Part shown: piece after piece, positions 51,810 to 60,859 of the stretch
Layout of the letters: every line of letters begins with the position of its first letter
Position numbering within the stretch: position 1 is the stretch's first letter
Origin: Acetobacter malorum
GTDB taxonomy: Bacteria; Pseudomonadota; Alphaproteobacteria; Acetobacterales; Acetobacteraceae
NCBI RefSeq assembly: GCF_002153605.1
Contig: NZ_JOPG01000009.1
Location: forward strand, 36,952-100,951
DNA: 64,000 nt
Reading direction: 5' to 3'
Program-made: the position numbers and the translations under genes
Notes under the pieces: model-generated
Databases searched by the model: none
What the model saw: the letters and a program-made list of their open reading frames with translations, nothing else
What the model was told of the DNA's origin: nothing

Positions 51810-53071
51810 TGGATAGACTTATCACGTATGGTGGTCAGATCCCGCTTGATACTGATATTCTTCGAGTTGGGCGATATGCCAAAATTGGCATGGGAAATTT
51901 AGCCATGCAGCTCTACGGCGCAGAGTCCGCCGCGTGGGGGTTCGGCATTACGCGCTCAACATCAGATATGACTTTAACCATTGCGCCAGGATTTGTGTTA
52001 TCTGTTGCGCCAGTAGATGCGGCGGCTATAGGCGGCAATGGTGGTGGCCTGCCCGCGGACACGGGAACAACAGAAAACCAATATTACTCCACAAACAATA
52101 CGATAATTACAATCCCAGCGACAGGAGTGGTTTATACGGTTTATGCTCACTGTTATGAGCAGGATGCTGGCAACACAGTTTTACCATTTTATAACGCCAA
52201 CAATCCAAGTCAGACACAAGCTGGACCAAATAACTTAGGCAATCCTCTTCCTACTGTTAGGAGCGGGGTTGTTGATCTGATTGTATCTATTGAGGAACCA
52301 TCAGTAGATATCGGGTTCACTATTCCACTCTTCACTGCTTCGGTTCCCTCTGGAGCCACCAATACAAGCTCATCTGTTGTTACATATTACGACCTATTTT
52401 ATCCGACGATTCCAGAGCTTGCGCGCGGGCGCTTACTGAATGTGCAGCGCTTTGTTTCATCAGGGACTTACACGCCCACCGCGGGCACAAAGACGATCAT
52501 AGTAGAGGTTCAGGGGGGCGGGGCATCAGGATATGGATGCACTGGCCAAGCCGCAACAGGAACCTGTTCCGTTGGTTCTGGAGGAAATGCGGGGACGTAT
52601 TTGAAAGGAATGATTTCCAACCCGAACGAATGCCTTGTGACAATCGCCGCACAAACAGAAAATGGCACTAATGGTTCAGGCCTTGAGGGGAATACGACAG
52701 CGTTTGGGGCGTATGTAAACTGTCCTGGAGGCGGGGCACCCACTGGGGCAAATCAAATTTCAGCCCCATGGGTAACCGGAGCACACTCGTGGAAAAGTCC
52801 AATATTTTCTGACGAGGTTTCTGTTTTAGAAATACTCGGTGATTCTGTGGGTGGTGAGGGGGTGGCAATTTCAACTGGCGTCGGATGGGGTGCAAGTGGT
52901 GCAAGTTCTAAGTTTGGCGCGGGGGGCGGTAATTCTGCACAAGGTATCCAAGGGTCAGATGGAGGGGGGTATGGCGCTGGCGGTGGCGGAACTTTTTCCC
53001 CAGCGGGTGGTGCAGCTTTGAATGGCGGCAAGGGATCCTCTGGCCTCGTAATCGTTTATGAATATTCCTGA
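51809..53071 (+). CDS. Tail fibre with glycine-rich tip
   Basis: 420 residues. Beta-structured N-terminal region; C-terminal GGGYGAGGGGTFSPAGGAALNGGKGSSGLVIVYEYS is a glycine-rich tip like those of phage adhesins that bind host surface. TGATGG start coupling to the gpI gene. Two further Gly-rich blocks (residues ~235-260 and ~355-380). Confidence 0.75.
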   Translation: MDRLITYGGQIPLDTDILRVGRYAKIGMGNLAMQLYGAESAAWGFGITRSTSDMTLTIAPGFVLSVAPVDAAAIGGNGGGLPADTGTTENQYYSTNNTIITIPATGVVYTVYAHCYEQDAGNTVLPFYNANNPSQTQAGPNNLGNPLPTVRSGVVDLIVSIEEPSVDIGFTIPLFTASVPSGATNTSSSVVTYYDLFYPTIPELARGRLLNVQRFVSSGTYTPTAGTKTIIVEVQGGGASGYGCTGQAATGTCSVGSGGNAGTYLKGMISNPNECLVTIAAQTENGTNGSGLEGNTTAFGAYVNCPGGGAPTGANQISAPWVTGAHSWKSPIFSDEVSVLEILGDSVGGEGVAISTGVGWGASGASSKFGAGGGNSAQGIQGSDGGGYGAGGGGTFSPAGGAALNGGKGSSGLVIVYEYS

Positions 53072-53078
53072 GGCTACG

Positions 53079-53264
53079 ATGACAGCTGAGGTAATGACAT
53101 ATGCAGTATATCGCACGGCAGCATCTGGAGAAGATGTGCCTGGTGTTGTCGTTAACCGTATAATTTGGAATGGGACCACAAGTTACAATCCCGGAGAGGG
53201 GTTAGCTTTGGTTGCAGATCTAAGCGGAGCTTACCCCATAGGCAGCGTTTATAAGCAGACATAA
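53079..53264 (+). CDS. Small fibre-associated protein
   Basis: 61 residues. VVNRIIWNGTTSYNPGEGLALVADLSGAYPIGSVY is a recurrent small tail-fibre companion motif. GAGG before ATG 53079; an earlier ATG at 53058 lies inside the fibre gene. Confidence 0.55.
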   Translation: MTAEVMTYAVYRTAASGEDVPGVVVNRIIWNGTTSYNPGEGLALVADLSGAYPIGSVYKQT

Positions 53265-53287
53265 CGCTGTAATCATTCCCAATTTTT

Positions 53288-53311
53288 AGCCGCCTCGAGC
53301 GGCTTTTTTTT
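53288..53311 (+). terminator. Intrinsic terminator between fibre and spike genes
   Basis: AGCCGC-CTCGA-GCGGCT with a run of T. Confidence 0.85.
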
Positions 53312-53323
53312 ATGCGAGGGCTT

Positions 53324-55966
53324 ATGGCTGACGCGGATCAATACACGCCTATTCCTCTCCGGCAGTTAGCCCCGCTGGTTGCCGCACTTATCGTTAAGGA
53401 ATCACTGTCTGGCCTTGATGTTTCGGGCGCCAATGTCGGAGATATGTCCATTGTTGACTATACCAAGGCAGTTAATGAGGCCACATCACAAGCATTGGAT
53501 GCCGCAGACAGAGCATACCAAACCTCAGAATCGTCCTCTCAGTCTGCTGATGCCGCCGCCAATGCTGCGGATAGTGCTGTGGCGACTATTTCTGGCGCGG
53601 CAGCTACTCTCGCCCAAAACACAGCGTTAGCCAGCCTTGTTGCCAATAACCCGGCGCAGTTTACCAACCGGGGCGGCTGGGACGCCGCCAAAAATAGCCC
53701 GGCGCTGGCCAGCGGGGTGGGTGCAGAGGGGGATCTGTATATTGTCACCGTAGCCGGGGCTGCCACGCTGGACGGTGTTGCAGACTGGTCCCTCCTTGAC
53801 GGCGCATGGTACCATAACGGCGCATGGCAACGTCTGGCCAACGCAGGCTACCCAACCATAGCTCAGGTGTTTCAGGGCCTGCAGGGTGTTATTGCCGATG
53901 GCGTGACGCTCAACAGCCAGACGGGGCACGCTCTGACGCTGCGCGATGTGGTTGGCTACGTGCTTACCGCCATTGATGGTGCGGGCAATATTAGCACGGC
54001 GGGGAAGCAACTCCTGCTTGGCTCTACGCTGCTGGATTGCAATGCAAAAGGAAACTTCCTGTTCCGGCAACGCGATAACATGGGCAACGTCGCGTGGGGC
54101 GTACGTGAGGATGGGTCGCCGGCATTCCCTCAGGGGGCAGCGCGCGCCGACCTCGGCCCGATCTCGGTAACGACAAATTCCGGGGGAGCTGGCGTACTCA
54201 TAAAAGACAAAAACGGCTTTATTGTCCTGGATACGTCCGGGACATATGGCACAAGCGCCGTTGATTTTAGCGCTGAGGAGATTGCAGAGCGCGACCGGAT
54301 GCAGCTGGCTCGATCTGCCGCAGTAATGGCCGGACCCGGTGACCTCCTGCGGGCGCGCCCTGTATGGGGGATCTCTGTTTCCTTGGCGACTGGCCAGTCA
54401 GAAATGATGGGCTACGTATCCCTGCCGGCGCTCTCAATCACACAGCCACATGACAACATCACTTTTGGACAAGATCCCCGCGGGCAGGTGTTCGGGGACA
54501 GTAAGGACGCATGGACACCTCGAGGCGGCGACCCGTCACCCATGCCTCTGGTTGCGGTCAATGTGAGCCAGACTGATTTCAGCACGTTAAAGTTCCCGTC
54601 TGCGCTGGTTTATAAACCATCAACGGTGGATGTAACTGTTCCTGCGGTCACGTCAGGAAATCCTAAGATAACGCTGAGCACTAATGATACATCTATCGAT
54701 TTTACAACAGGTTTTTCCGTAGGGCAGGTTATCCAGTGCGCGGGCTTTACCGGGGCCGCAGCAAAAAATAACGAAACGGGCGGCCTTTGGTATAGCAATT
54801 ATGTCACGCTCACTAGCGTTGCTGCGCAGACCATAACAGGGACCTGCGACGGTGTTTGGTGGGGGTGGACTCCTGTCGCAGTAACGGGTGCAACAGGGGT
54901 TTCAATTGCCCCCCTGCGGATCACTCGGGATTTTGGCGAGCAGCAGTCTATCGCAGCGCTTAACTTTTTCCGAGGTTTGCAGCTGGATCAGCGCCAGATG
55001 GTATCTGACAGCACGCGCCGGCTGGCTCTTTTGTCAACCTGCGTGTCAGGGATGCCACTGTATAACCTGAGCAAAGGGGAGGATAACAACGTCTATCTCC
55101 GGAACCTTCAGAGCGCGACTATTGCCAAACAGCAAGCAGATAAATTAGGCGTCAGCTCAGGAATTTTCCTGATCGAGTTTTGTCAGGGCGGCTCGGAAAC
55201 GACGACTAATTACGACACGTATGGCGCGCTGCTGTCTGCGTATTTTTCTGACATCAAAGACGATTTGATGCCCATATTTGGTCAGGATGTTGATCCGTTT
55301 ATTGAGATTGTCCCCATTAGCGGCATGAATATGCCGTCCATCGGTTACAATGATATCGCTCGAGCACAGGTTGATTATGTCAAAAAAACTCCGGGCGCAT
55401 ATATCGCGACAGTAGGCTACCCGGCCATTGACTATGGTTTTCACTACTCAAGCAATGGCGAGCGTTACGTTGCTGCAATGCGCGCCAAGGTGCGGCACAG
55501 GATTATAAATCAGGGTATGGCATGGCGGCCTCTGATCATGGAAAAAGCCACGCTCCGAGGGAAAACCATTCTGCTCGACTGCCATGTTCCTTATTCACCC
55601 ATGCAGGTTTTACCGTGCTGGCGAGGGCAGTCTACAGTCACTTTTGATGACCTCGGATTTGGCGTTTATGACGGCGCTACAGGCGCTACTCTGCCGATTG
55701 CCTCAGCGGAAATCGTTGGGGAAACCCAGATCGAAATTACGCTTGGGAGTGCGCCATCTGCCCCCGTGTGGGTCACATATGGGGATTCCAGTCATCAGGG
55801 TAGCGGGAATGTTTTTGATAGCGATCCCGCAGTATCCCGCGATGTGTACCAGTGGTGGGAAGGAAACGGCGCTCCATATTCAGAGAATATTTCGGATCTC
55901 CTGAACAAGCCGTACTCCCTGCAAAACCCCATGATTAATTATGCACTTAAAAGTGTGGAGGGCTAA
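53324..55966 (+). CDS. Large tail spike with SGNH/sialate-esterase-like domain
   Basis: 880 residues. N-terminal about 100 residues are helical and fibre-like; a beta-rich region follows. SLATGQSEMMGYVSLP near 357 is a GQS block I motif; FLIEFCQGGSE near 605 and IDYGFHYSSNGERYVAAM near 700 give the later blocks, the latter with the D-x-x-H-type catalytic pair. Probably removes acyl groups from host exopolysaccharide during adsorption. Substrate is inference. Confidence 0.65.
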   Translation: MADADQYTPIPLRQLAPLVAALIVKESLSGLDVSGANVGDMSIVDYTKAVNEATSQALDAADRAYQTSESSSQSADAAANAADSAVATISGAAATLAQNTALASLVANNPAQFTNRGGWDAAKNSPALASGVGAEGDLYIVTVAGAATLDGVADWSLLDGAWYHNGAWQRLANAGYPTIAQVFQGLQGVIADGVTLNSQTGHALTLRDVVGYVLTAIDGAGNISTAGKQLLLGSTLLDCNAKGNFLFRQRDNMGNVAWGVREDGSPAFPQGAARADLGPISVTTNSGGAGVLIKDKNGFIVLDTSGTYGTSAVDFSAEEIAERDRMQLARSAAVMAGPGDLLRARPVWGISVSLATGQSEMMGYVSLPALSITQPHDNITFGQDPRGQVFGDSKDAWTPRGGDPSPMPLVAVNVSQTDFSTLKFPSALVYKPSTVDVTVPAVTSGNPKITLSTNDTSIDFTTGFSVGQVIQCAGFTGAAAKNNETGGLWYSNYVTLTSVAAQTITGTCDGVWWGWTPVAVTGATGVSIAPLRITRDFGEQQSIAALNFFRGLQLDQRQMVSDSTRRLALLSTCVSGMPLYNLSKGEDNNVYLRNLQSATIAKQQADKLGVSSGIFLIEFCQGGSETTTNYDTYGALLSAYFSDIKDDLMPIFGQDVDPFIEIVPISGMNMPSIGYNDIARAQVDYVKKTPGAYIATVGYPAIDYGFHYSSNGERYVAAMRAKVRHRIINQGMAWRPLIMEKATLRGKTILLDCHVPYSPMQVLPCWRGQSTVTFDDLGFGVYDGATGATLPIASAEIVGETQIEITLGSAPSAPVWVTYGDSSHQGSGNVFDSDPAVSRDVYQWWEGNGAPYSENISDLLNKPYSLQNPMINYALKSVEG

Positions 55967-55968
55967 CC

Positions 55969-56700
55969 ATGACTTTGGCCATTACTGTTAATAATGCAGA
56001 CTATTCCGGAAATTCTATCGGCTGGGAGGCTCCCTCTACGCAGCAGCCCAACGCAGCTATTTTCGTGACGGGGGGTGCTATCAAAAACCTGGCAGCTGGC
56101 GGCAGTGCGCCCACGTCAGATGTGGGTACGCCTGTACTGACGGCGGGTGTCTCAGGACAGTCTCTGCCGTTTGCATCTCTCAATAATACCGCAGGCATTA
56201 ACACCGGGGTAGCCCAGACGCCTGCGTTTACCGTTATCAGTCTGCTCTGGGTGCCGACAACAGATGTTGGATTGTGCTCATTACTCAGCAACCACGTATC
56301 TGGAGCAAGCACATTTTTTGCCGCCGGCTCACGTGGGGGGCCGGTCATGAACTGTTTTGCATGGGCGGCATCTGGGCAAAGCAACACGATCAATCCCGGC
56401 CTGACTCTGGGATCGTGGCAGATCCATGGCTGGCAGGTTGATATGTCTGGGACGGTCCTCAAAAACCGTTATTTCAACAAGACGCTCTCCATTGATAGTT
56501 CCAACAATACAACGGCTATTACTGCGCAGACGGTCAACGGCAATGTGTTCAAACTAGGGACCGACCCGACCAATCCTCTGACGGCTACACATAAAATGTC
56601 GTCTTGCCTGATCTGGGACAGCGTTTTGTCCGAAAGTGACATTACGGCAGTTACAAACTGGCTACGCCAATACGCATTGTCTTTCGGCACAGCGGTCTAA
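55969..56700 (+). CDS. Lectin-like (concanavalin-fold) tail protein
   Basis: 243 residues: beta-rich, with SCLIWDSVLSESDITAVTNWLRQYA, the usual end of LamG/concanavalin-like phage proteins. Encoded just after the esterase spike, so probably part of the adsorption apparatus. Confidence 0.55.
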   Translation: MTLAITVNNADYSGNSIGWEAPSTQQPNAAIFVTGGAIKNLAAGGSAPTSDVGTPVLTAGVSGQSLPFASLNNTAGINTGVAQTPAFTVISLLWVPTTDVGLCSLLSNHVSGASTFFAAGSRGGPVMNCFAWAASGQSNTINPGLTLGSWQIHGWQVDMSGTVLKNRYFNKTLSIDSSNNTTAITAQTVNGNVFKLGTDPTNPLTATHKMSSCLIWDSVLSESDITAVTNWLRQYALSFGTAV

Positions 56701-56718
56701 TACAAACCGGAAAAACTG

Positions 56719-57195
56719 ATGACAGAAACACAGAGCGGCGGAAACGTCGCGACTGATGGTGATCTGCGCCCAATCGTAGACGGCCACACGCAGGAAATCA
56801 TAAAACTGCATGGCCGCCTTGACGGTGTTGAGGGCGAGGTACGGTCATTTAAATCCGGTCAGGAGGCCATGATGGAGCGCCTGATTTCGGTCGAGGCGCA
56901 GGGGCAGGAGCGGGAACGAAACCGCGCTCAGGACAGAGTGCAGGATCGGTCCGCCCTTACTAGTCTCGCGCAGCAGATTGCCAAGCTGACCGGGGCGCAG
57001 GAGGAACGCAATCGACAGTCTCAAGAGCGGACGCAAACGCTCAAGAGGCTGTCGATCTGGATTGGCATTATGACCGGTGTGCTGGGCATGCTCGGGGCTA
57101 CCCTGTTTTCCTCCCAAACATTTGACGCGGCCTTCTGGGGACATTTCCGGACACCGCACGTAGAGGCGCAGATCAATGCAACTCCCAATCACTGA
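56719..57195 (+). CDS. Coiled-coil protein with C-terminal membrane helix (lysis region)
   Basis: 158 residues. Central coiled coil (IIKLHGRLDGVEGEVRSFKS...GAQEERNRQSQERTQTLKRL) and a C-terminal membrane segment (LSIWIGIMTGVLGMLGATLF). Overlaps the endolysin start by 20 bp. Candidate spanin-like or holin-like protein. Confidence 0.55.
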   Translation: MTETQSGGNVATDGDLRPIVDGHTQEIIKLHGRLDGVEGEVRSFKSGQEAMMERLISVEAQGQERERNRAQDRVQDRSALTSLAQQIAKLTGAQEERNRQSQERTQTLKRLSIWIGIMTGVLGMLGATLFSSQTFDAAFWGHFRTPHVEAQINATPNH

Positions 57196-57604
57196 CCCCG
57201 TGCAGGCGGCAGCCCGTACGGCATGGGGCGAGGCGCGGGGCGAGGGAGCACGGGGCATGCAGGCGGTCCTGAATGTCATCGGTAACAGGGCAACACATCC
57301 GGGCTGGTGGGGGCATGACGTGGCCGGGGTGTGTCAGGCCTACGCGCAGTTCTCGTGCTGGGGCGCCGCCGACCCCAACCGCTCCAAACTGCTGACCGTC
57401 ACTGATGCGGATCCGCAGTTTCGGGAGGCGCTGGTTCTGGCCGGCTGTCTTGTCGCGGACCACCTGCCTGACCTCACCGCCGGATCGGACCACTATTACG
57501 ACCATCGCGGGCCGGTGCCGTCATGGGCCAAGGGCCGTGCTTACCGGTGCGTGATCGGCCACCACACATTTTACAGGCTTGGCCTGCGCGGAGACGGAAA
57601 ATGA
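57176..57604 (+). CDS. SleB-like cell wall hydrolase (endolysin)
   Basis: 142 residues. ARTAWGEARGEGARGMQAVLNVIGNRATHPGWWG, QFSCWGAADPNRSKL and SDHYYDHRGPVPSW form the Hydrolase_2/SleB lytic-transglycosylase-like fold, with catalytic E (AWGEARGE). Cuts peptidoglycan at lysis. No signal peptide, so it needs a holin. Confidence 0.88.
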   Translation: MQLPITDPVQAAARTAWGEARGEGARGMQAVLNVIGNRATHPGWWGHDVAGVCQAYAQFSCWGAADPNRSKLLTVTDADPQFREALVLAGCLVADHLPDLTAGSDHYYDHRGPVPSWAKGRAYRCVIGHHTFYRLGLRGDGK

Positions 57605-57909
57605 CTGATCCCAAAAAGACCGTCGCGGTCAACGCGGCCAAGATAGGGGGCATCACTGCGGTGGTGCCCCTTTTGTTTTCTGCCATCCCTGAGCCGTGGA
57701 GCACGGTGGTCGCCAGCGTGATCATTGTCTGCGGTGGCATTGCCGCGGCGGTGCCCGCGCCCCCGGTCGGGAGCAAATGGACGCTCCCTTACAAACTGGT
57801 CTCGCTTATTGGGATCAACTTCGGCTGGGCCGCCAACCACCTCGGAGCGCGGGTCAATGCCTCTCAGGGTGCCATTGCCCCCGCCAACACATCCACACCC
57901 AAAAATTGA
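57601..57909 (+). CDS. Holin-like membrane protein
   Basis: 102 residues. Two or more hydrophobic segments (IGGITAVVPLLFSAI, TVVASVIIVCGGIAAAVPA and YKLVSLIGINFGWAAN). ATGA overlap with endolysin. Position and topology fit a holin. Confidence 0.65.
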   Translation: MTDPKKTVAVNAAKIGGITAVVPLLFSAIPEPWSTVVASVIIVCGGIAAAVPAPPVGSKWTLPYKLVSLIGINFGWAANHLGARVNASQGAIAPANTSTPKN

Positions 57910-57921
57910 CTGGAACCCATC

Positions 57922-58239
57922 ATGACGACTGATGTCATCGCGACCAATTCCGCCGCTATCACGCCTCTGGTCACCGCTGGGGAGGGGCTGGTGACAACCA
58001 TCACCGGCAAGCCCCTGACCGATAATGCGACCAAGATCACCCGGGGCATTATGTCCGTTCTGGACGGCCTGCTGCCCGCCGTGGCGGAGCGAGTCTCCTT
58101 TGACCTGGACGGCGTACTGGCCGGAGCGACCGATGCGCTGACCGGAATCAACAAAGCTGTGGTGGCGGCCAAGTCCCCCGCGCCGAGCGCGCTGCCCATA
58201 GCGACCACTGAGACCGAAACCTCTCAGGCCGGAGTATAA
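57922..58239 (+). CDS. Lysis-region phage protein
   Basis: 105 residues, Ala/Thr-rich helical (VTAGEGLVTTITGKPLTDNATKITRGIMSVLDGLLPAVAE). Unknown; possibly structural or export-associated. The repeating helical pattern resembles the next lipoprotein. Confidence 0.45.
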   Translation: MTTDVIATNSAAITPLVTAGEGLVTTITGKPLTDNATKITRGIMSVLDGLLPAVAERVSFDLDGVLAGATDALTGINKAVVAAKSPAPSALPIATTETETSQAGV

Positions 58240-58242
58240 GAC

Positions 58243-58791
58243 ATGAGCCAGTCCCGCCGTAATTTCCTCCGCACCACCGGCCTCGTTGCCGCCGCCGGTG
58301 CGCTCACCGCCTGCACGGTCACGACCAGTGGCAAGACGACGACGCTCACGCTCAACACAGCCAAGGTCAAGGCGTATGGGCAAGCTGGCATCAACGCGGT
58401 CACGACGATTCTCAGTATCACGGCGGTTGCCACGGCTATGGGCGCTCCGGCTGTGGCCGCAATTGAGGCCGCCGGGGGCACGCTGTCTGTCTCGCTCTCT
58501 GCGTTCGCCAGCGAGACCAACGGCAGCCTGACAGTCAGCTACGACAACACGGATGCAAAATCCCGGATTGATACGCTGCTGGTGGATCTGAACAGTGCGG
58601 CCGTCGCACTCCGGGCCGGACTGGTTGCGGCTCAGCAGACTGTGACGAACAGCGTGATCAGCACGGCCATCACCACCTTTAACGCGCTGCTGACCGTGAT
58701 TGATGCGTTTGAAGGGCTACTCGGCATCAGCCTGACCAGCGTTACGACCACGCAGGAGGCCACGGCGCTCTCTACTCTGGCGGTTAAATGA
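58243..58791 (+). CDS. Tat-exported phage lipoprotein
   Basis: 182 residues. SRRNFLRTTGLVAAAGALTAC carries the twin-arginine motif (R5 R6) and a lipobox ending at C24, so it is probably a Tat-translocated lipoprotein. Helical mature part. Tat substrates encoded by prophages are rare. Confidence 0.65.
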   Translation: MSQSRRNFLRTTGLVAAAGALTACTVTTSGKTTTLTLNTAKVKAYGQAGINAVTTILSITAVATAMGAPAVAAIEAAGGTLSVSLSAFASETNGSLTVSYDNTDAKSRIDTLLVDLNSAAVALRAGLVAAQQTVTNSVISTAITTFNALLTVIDAFEGLLGISLTSVTTTQEATALSTLAVK

Positions 58792-58901
58792 GCGGATTTG
58801 AGTGCGGTCTGATCCTCGGGAGCCTCAGCACATTGGTGCTGGGGTCTGGGCTCGCGGCCCTGATGGCGTGGGGGAGGCGGCGCGATGATCCGTTTGGGTA
58901 A
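58788..58901 (+). CDS. 37-residue membrane peptide (candidate lysis/spanin partner)
   Basis: MSGFECGLILGSLSTLVLGS...LMAWGRRRDDPFG: one membrane helix with basic tail. ATGA overlap with the preceding gene, and its stop overlaps the next gene's start region. Confidence 0.55.
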   Translation: MSGFECGLILGSLSTLVLGSGLAALMAWGRRRDDPFG

Positions 58902-59307
58902 GATCATATTCCCGACGCCAGGAAAATGGTCCGGGCTGCTGGCCACCATCCTGCTCTCCGCCTGCTCCAGCCTGCCAACCCGTGCCAAACATGACCTGAT
59001 CGGTATGTCTCGCCCGGATTTGATCGCCTGCGCGGGCGTTCCGGACAACCGGGAGCCGCTGCCAGACGGCGAGGTGCTGGAGTGGCGGCAGGACCAGCAG
59101 GTGCAGGGGCCACTGACGATCAAGACTCCATTGTCTCTGGAGCTGGATATTGGCGGCCACGGGACGTGCCATATGGTTGCGCGGATACAGGCTGGGCGTG
59201 TGGCTCAGGTGGAATACACCGGGCCGAGTGCTACGCTGGCCGGGCCGTATGCGGCTTGTCGGTCATTGGTGCTGGCGTGTGAGAAAAGGGTGCGAGTGAC
59301 GCAATAA
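58885..59307 (+). CDS. Phage lipoprotein
   Basis: 140 residues. Signal LLATILLSAC with lipobox, followed by a compact domain with LIGMSRPDLIACAGVPDN (similar to bacterial SmpA/OmlA-type outer-membrane lipoproteins). Overlaps the small membrane peptide. Possible outer-membrane lysogenic-conversion or spanin component. Confidence 0.6.
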   Translation: MIRLGKIIFPTPGKWSGLLATILLSACSSLPTRAKHDLIGMSRPDLIACAGVPDNREPLPDGEVLEWRQDQQVQGPLTIKTPLSLELDIGGHGTCHMVARIQAGRVAQVEYTGPSATLAGPYAACRSLVLACEKRVRVTQ

Positions 59308-59340
59308 CTGAGTGTTGCTGGCTATCGCGCCTCATCCATC

Positions 59341-59841
59341 TTACGCGTTGTAACCGAGTTGCTTCAATCTAATGCGAACGGCGGCTTCAGATGCTTGGAA
59401 AATATCCGAAAGCTGAAACACTGAACAAACCCCCATTTTCCACAGCTTTTTAACCAGTGGGGCAGGCATCAGCAGTTCTGCGGCCAGTCTGTTCGCTTGT
59501 GTTTCAACATAGCTGGGCAAGCCACTTCTATACATACCGTCATCCACAACGGCTGCCTGGTCGATCAGATCTCTGTGCAGAAGGTAGTGAGCTATCTCGT
59601 GAGCTAACGTAAATTTTTTCCGCTTGGCATTATCGCGACCGTTAATCTGAACGGCATACCGACCATTCGAATTACGCCTGATGATACCTGATACATCTGG
59701 ATCTTCCATTTCCGCATCCATATCTACGGAAATTCCTAGCGCACGGGCCATTGCAAGCAGGTCTACCGGTGCTTTGTCCACATACCGGCCCGCAATATCA
59801 AGGGGCGTTACGATAGGACTAGCGTCTACTGTCGAAACCAT
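59341..59841 (-). CDS. ImmA/IrrE-type metallopeptidase
   Basis: 166 residues. FTLAHEIAHYLLH (H81, E82, H85) and the downstream ETQANRLAAELLMP (E113) match the zinc-binding signature. In ICEBs1 and some phages the protease cleaves a repressor to start induction; no dedicated partner repressor lies beside it. C-terminal part FQLSDIFQASEAAVRIRLKQLGY fits the family. Confidence 0.85.
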   Translation of the reverse strand: MVSTVDASPIVTPLDIAGRYVDKAPVDLLAMARALGISVDMDAEMEDPDVSGIIRRNSNGRYAVQINGRDNAKRKKFTLAHEIAHYLLHRDLIDQAAVVDDGMYRSGLPSYVETQANRLAAELLMPAPLVKKLWKMGVCSVFQLSDIFQASEAAVRIRLKQLGYNA

Positions 59842-59843
59842 AT

Positions 59844-60242
59844 CTAACCTCCCCTTTCTTCGCGGTTGTATCCTGAGCTTATATCCTCACCGTCAGTATT
59901 TGGAAGTGATATCTTATTAAGAATATCCTGCTTCTGACGCGCTTCGATTGCTTCGAGCGCTACTCTTTCAGCGATCTTTTCCGCCTCAGCTTTAAGGGTA
60001 GAGTATCCCCATATAGCAACAATGCCCACCATCAGAGTGAGCCCGGCCATCACAAGTGCCGCTGCGGTTAGAACTAAAGAGGCGACGGTGGGGCCGTCCC
60101 ATTTCGTCGGGTCTCCCCCGAATGTTACTGCATGCACTGAATAAGCAAAAACAAACACAACGAACATAAGCAAGTTGCAAGCAAACATAATCCACCCGCC
60201 GCATTGGCGCGCCTTATCCCATGCTGTGGTTTTCTCTGCCAT
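59844..60242 (-). CDS. Two-helix membrane protein paired with the protease
   Basis: 132 residues. Two membrane segments (GWIMFACNLLMFVVFVFAYSV and VASLVLTAAALVMAGLTLMVGIVAIWGY) and a cytosolic coiled coil (KAEAEKIAERVALEAIEARQKQDILN). Stop 2 bp before the protease start. It could anchor or sense for the protease. Confidence 0.6.
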   Translation of the reverse strand: MAEKTTAWDKARQCGGWIMFACNLLMFVVFVFAYSVHAVTFGGDPTKWDGPTVASLVLTAAALVMAGLTLMVGIVAIWGYSTLKAEAEKIAERVALEAIEARQKQDILNKISLPNTDGEDISSGYNREERGG

Positions 60243-60859
60243 GACTGCGCAGGTAGTTCATAATTAAAATTCGCGCAACAGGTTACGAATGCGGAAAGTG
60301 ACGGGCTTCCACCGTCTGCTGCGGGTCATCGGTCGCTGCCTGCCGCATCTGCGCCGTATGCATCCGACGACTACCAGAGAGACCGATGGGCATTTATAGC
60401 GACCAGAGCGGTTCGGGTCTGGCACCCGCCAGCTATCAAGGATTGCTTGACGGCTGGAACCTCAGAAACTCGGCAGGGGGAACTCCCACCCCCTCGTAAC
60501 GACACGCTCGCCTCTCAACCAGTATCCTTGTCAGTCAACCAGTATCGCGCTCTTTCGCTCGTCTTTGCTGCGGGCCGGGCTTGATACCGGCTCCTGATAC
60601 GAACTCCCCGCCGTTCAATGGGGGCCGTGGCCTGATTTGGTGCGCAGCACCGAACTGTCCCGTATTGCGTGTCCATCCACGCCGCCGCAGCCCTCAAAGC
60701 CTAGTACGGTTTGGGGTGGGGTACAAGCAGAAAGTGGCCCGATTCGCATTGTGGGGGATTATGTGGGGGATGCGTCTGGATTCGTGCGCTTTTACTGCAT
60801 TTCCTGCGCTAGCAAGTATATGTAAAACAATGGCTTAGCGGATTACGGGGGTAGTCACC
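60243..60859. other. Gene-poor right end of prophage
   Basis: 617 bp without a credible gene. Two short + frames exist (60289-60399, 36 codons; 60386-60499, 37 codons) but lack support. The stretch holds the right arm-type sites and then attR. Confidence 0.5.
60750..60770. promoter_or_regulatory. Candidate integrase arm-binding sites, right
   Basis: TGTGGGGGA at 60750 and 60762, 12 bp apart, the same pair and spacing as 9512/9524. Confidence 0.55.

Noticed and set aside
60515..60838. Overlapping short frames at the right prophage end
   Set aside because: Mutually overlapping, no ribosome sites and no protein features; the DNA carries arm-type sites.
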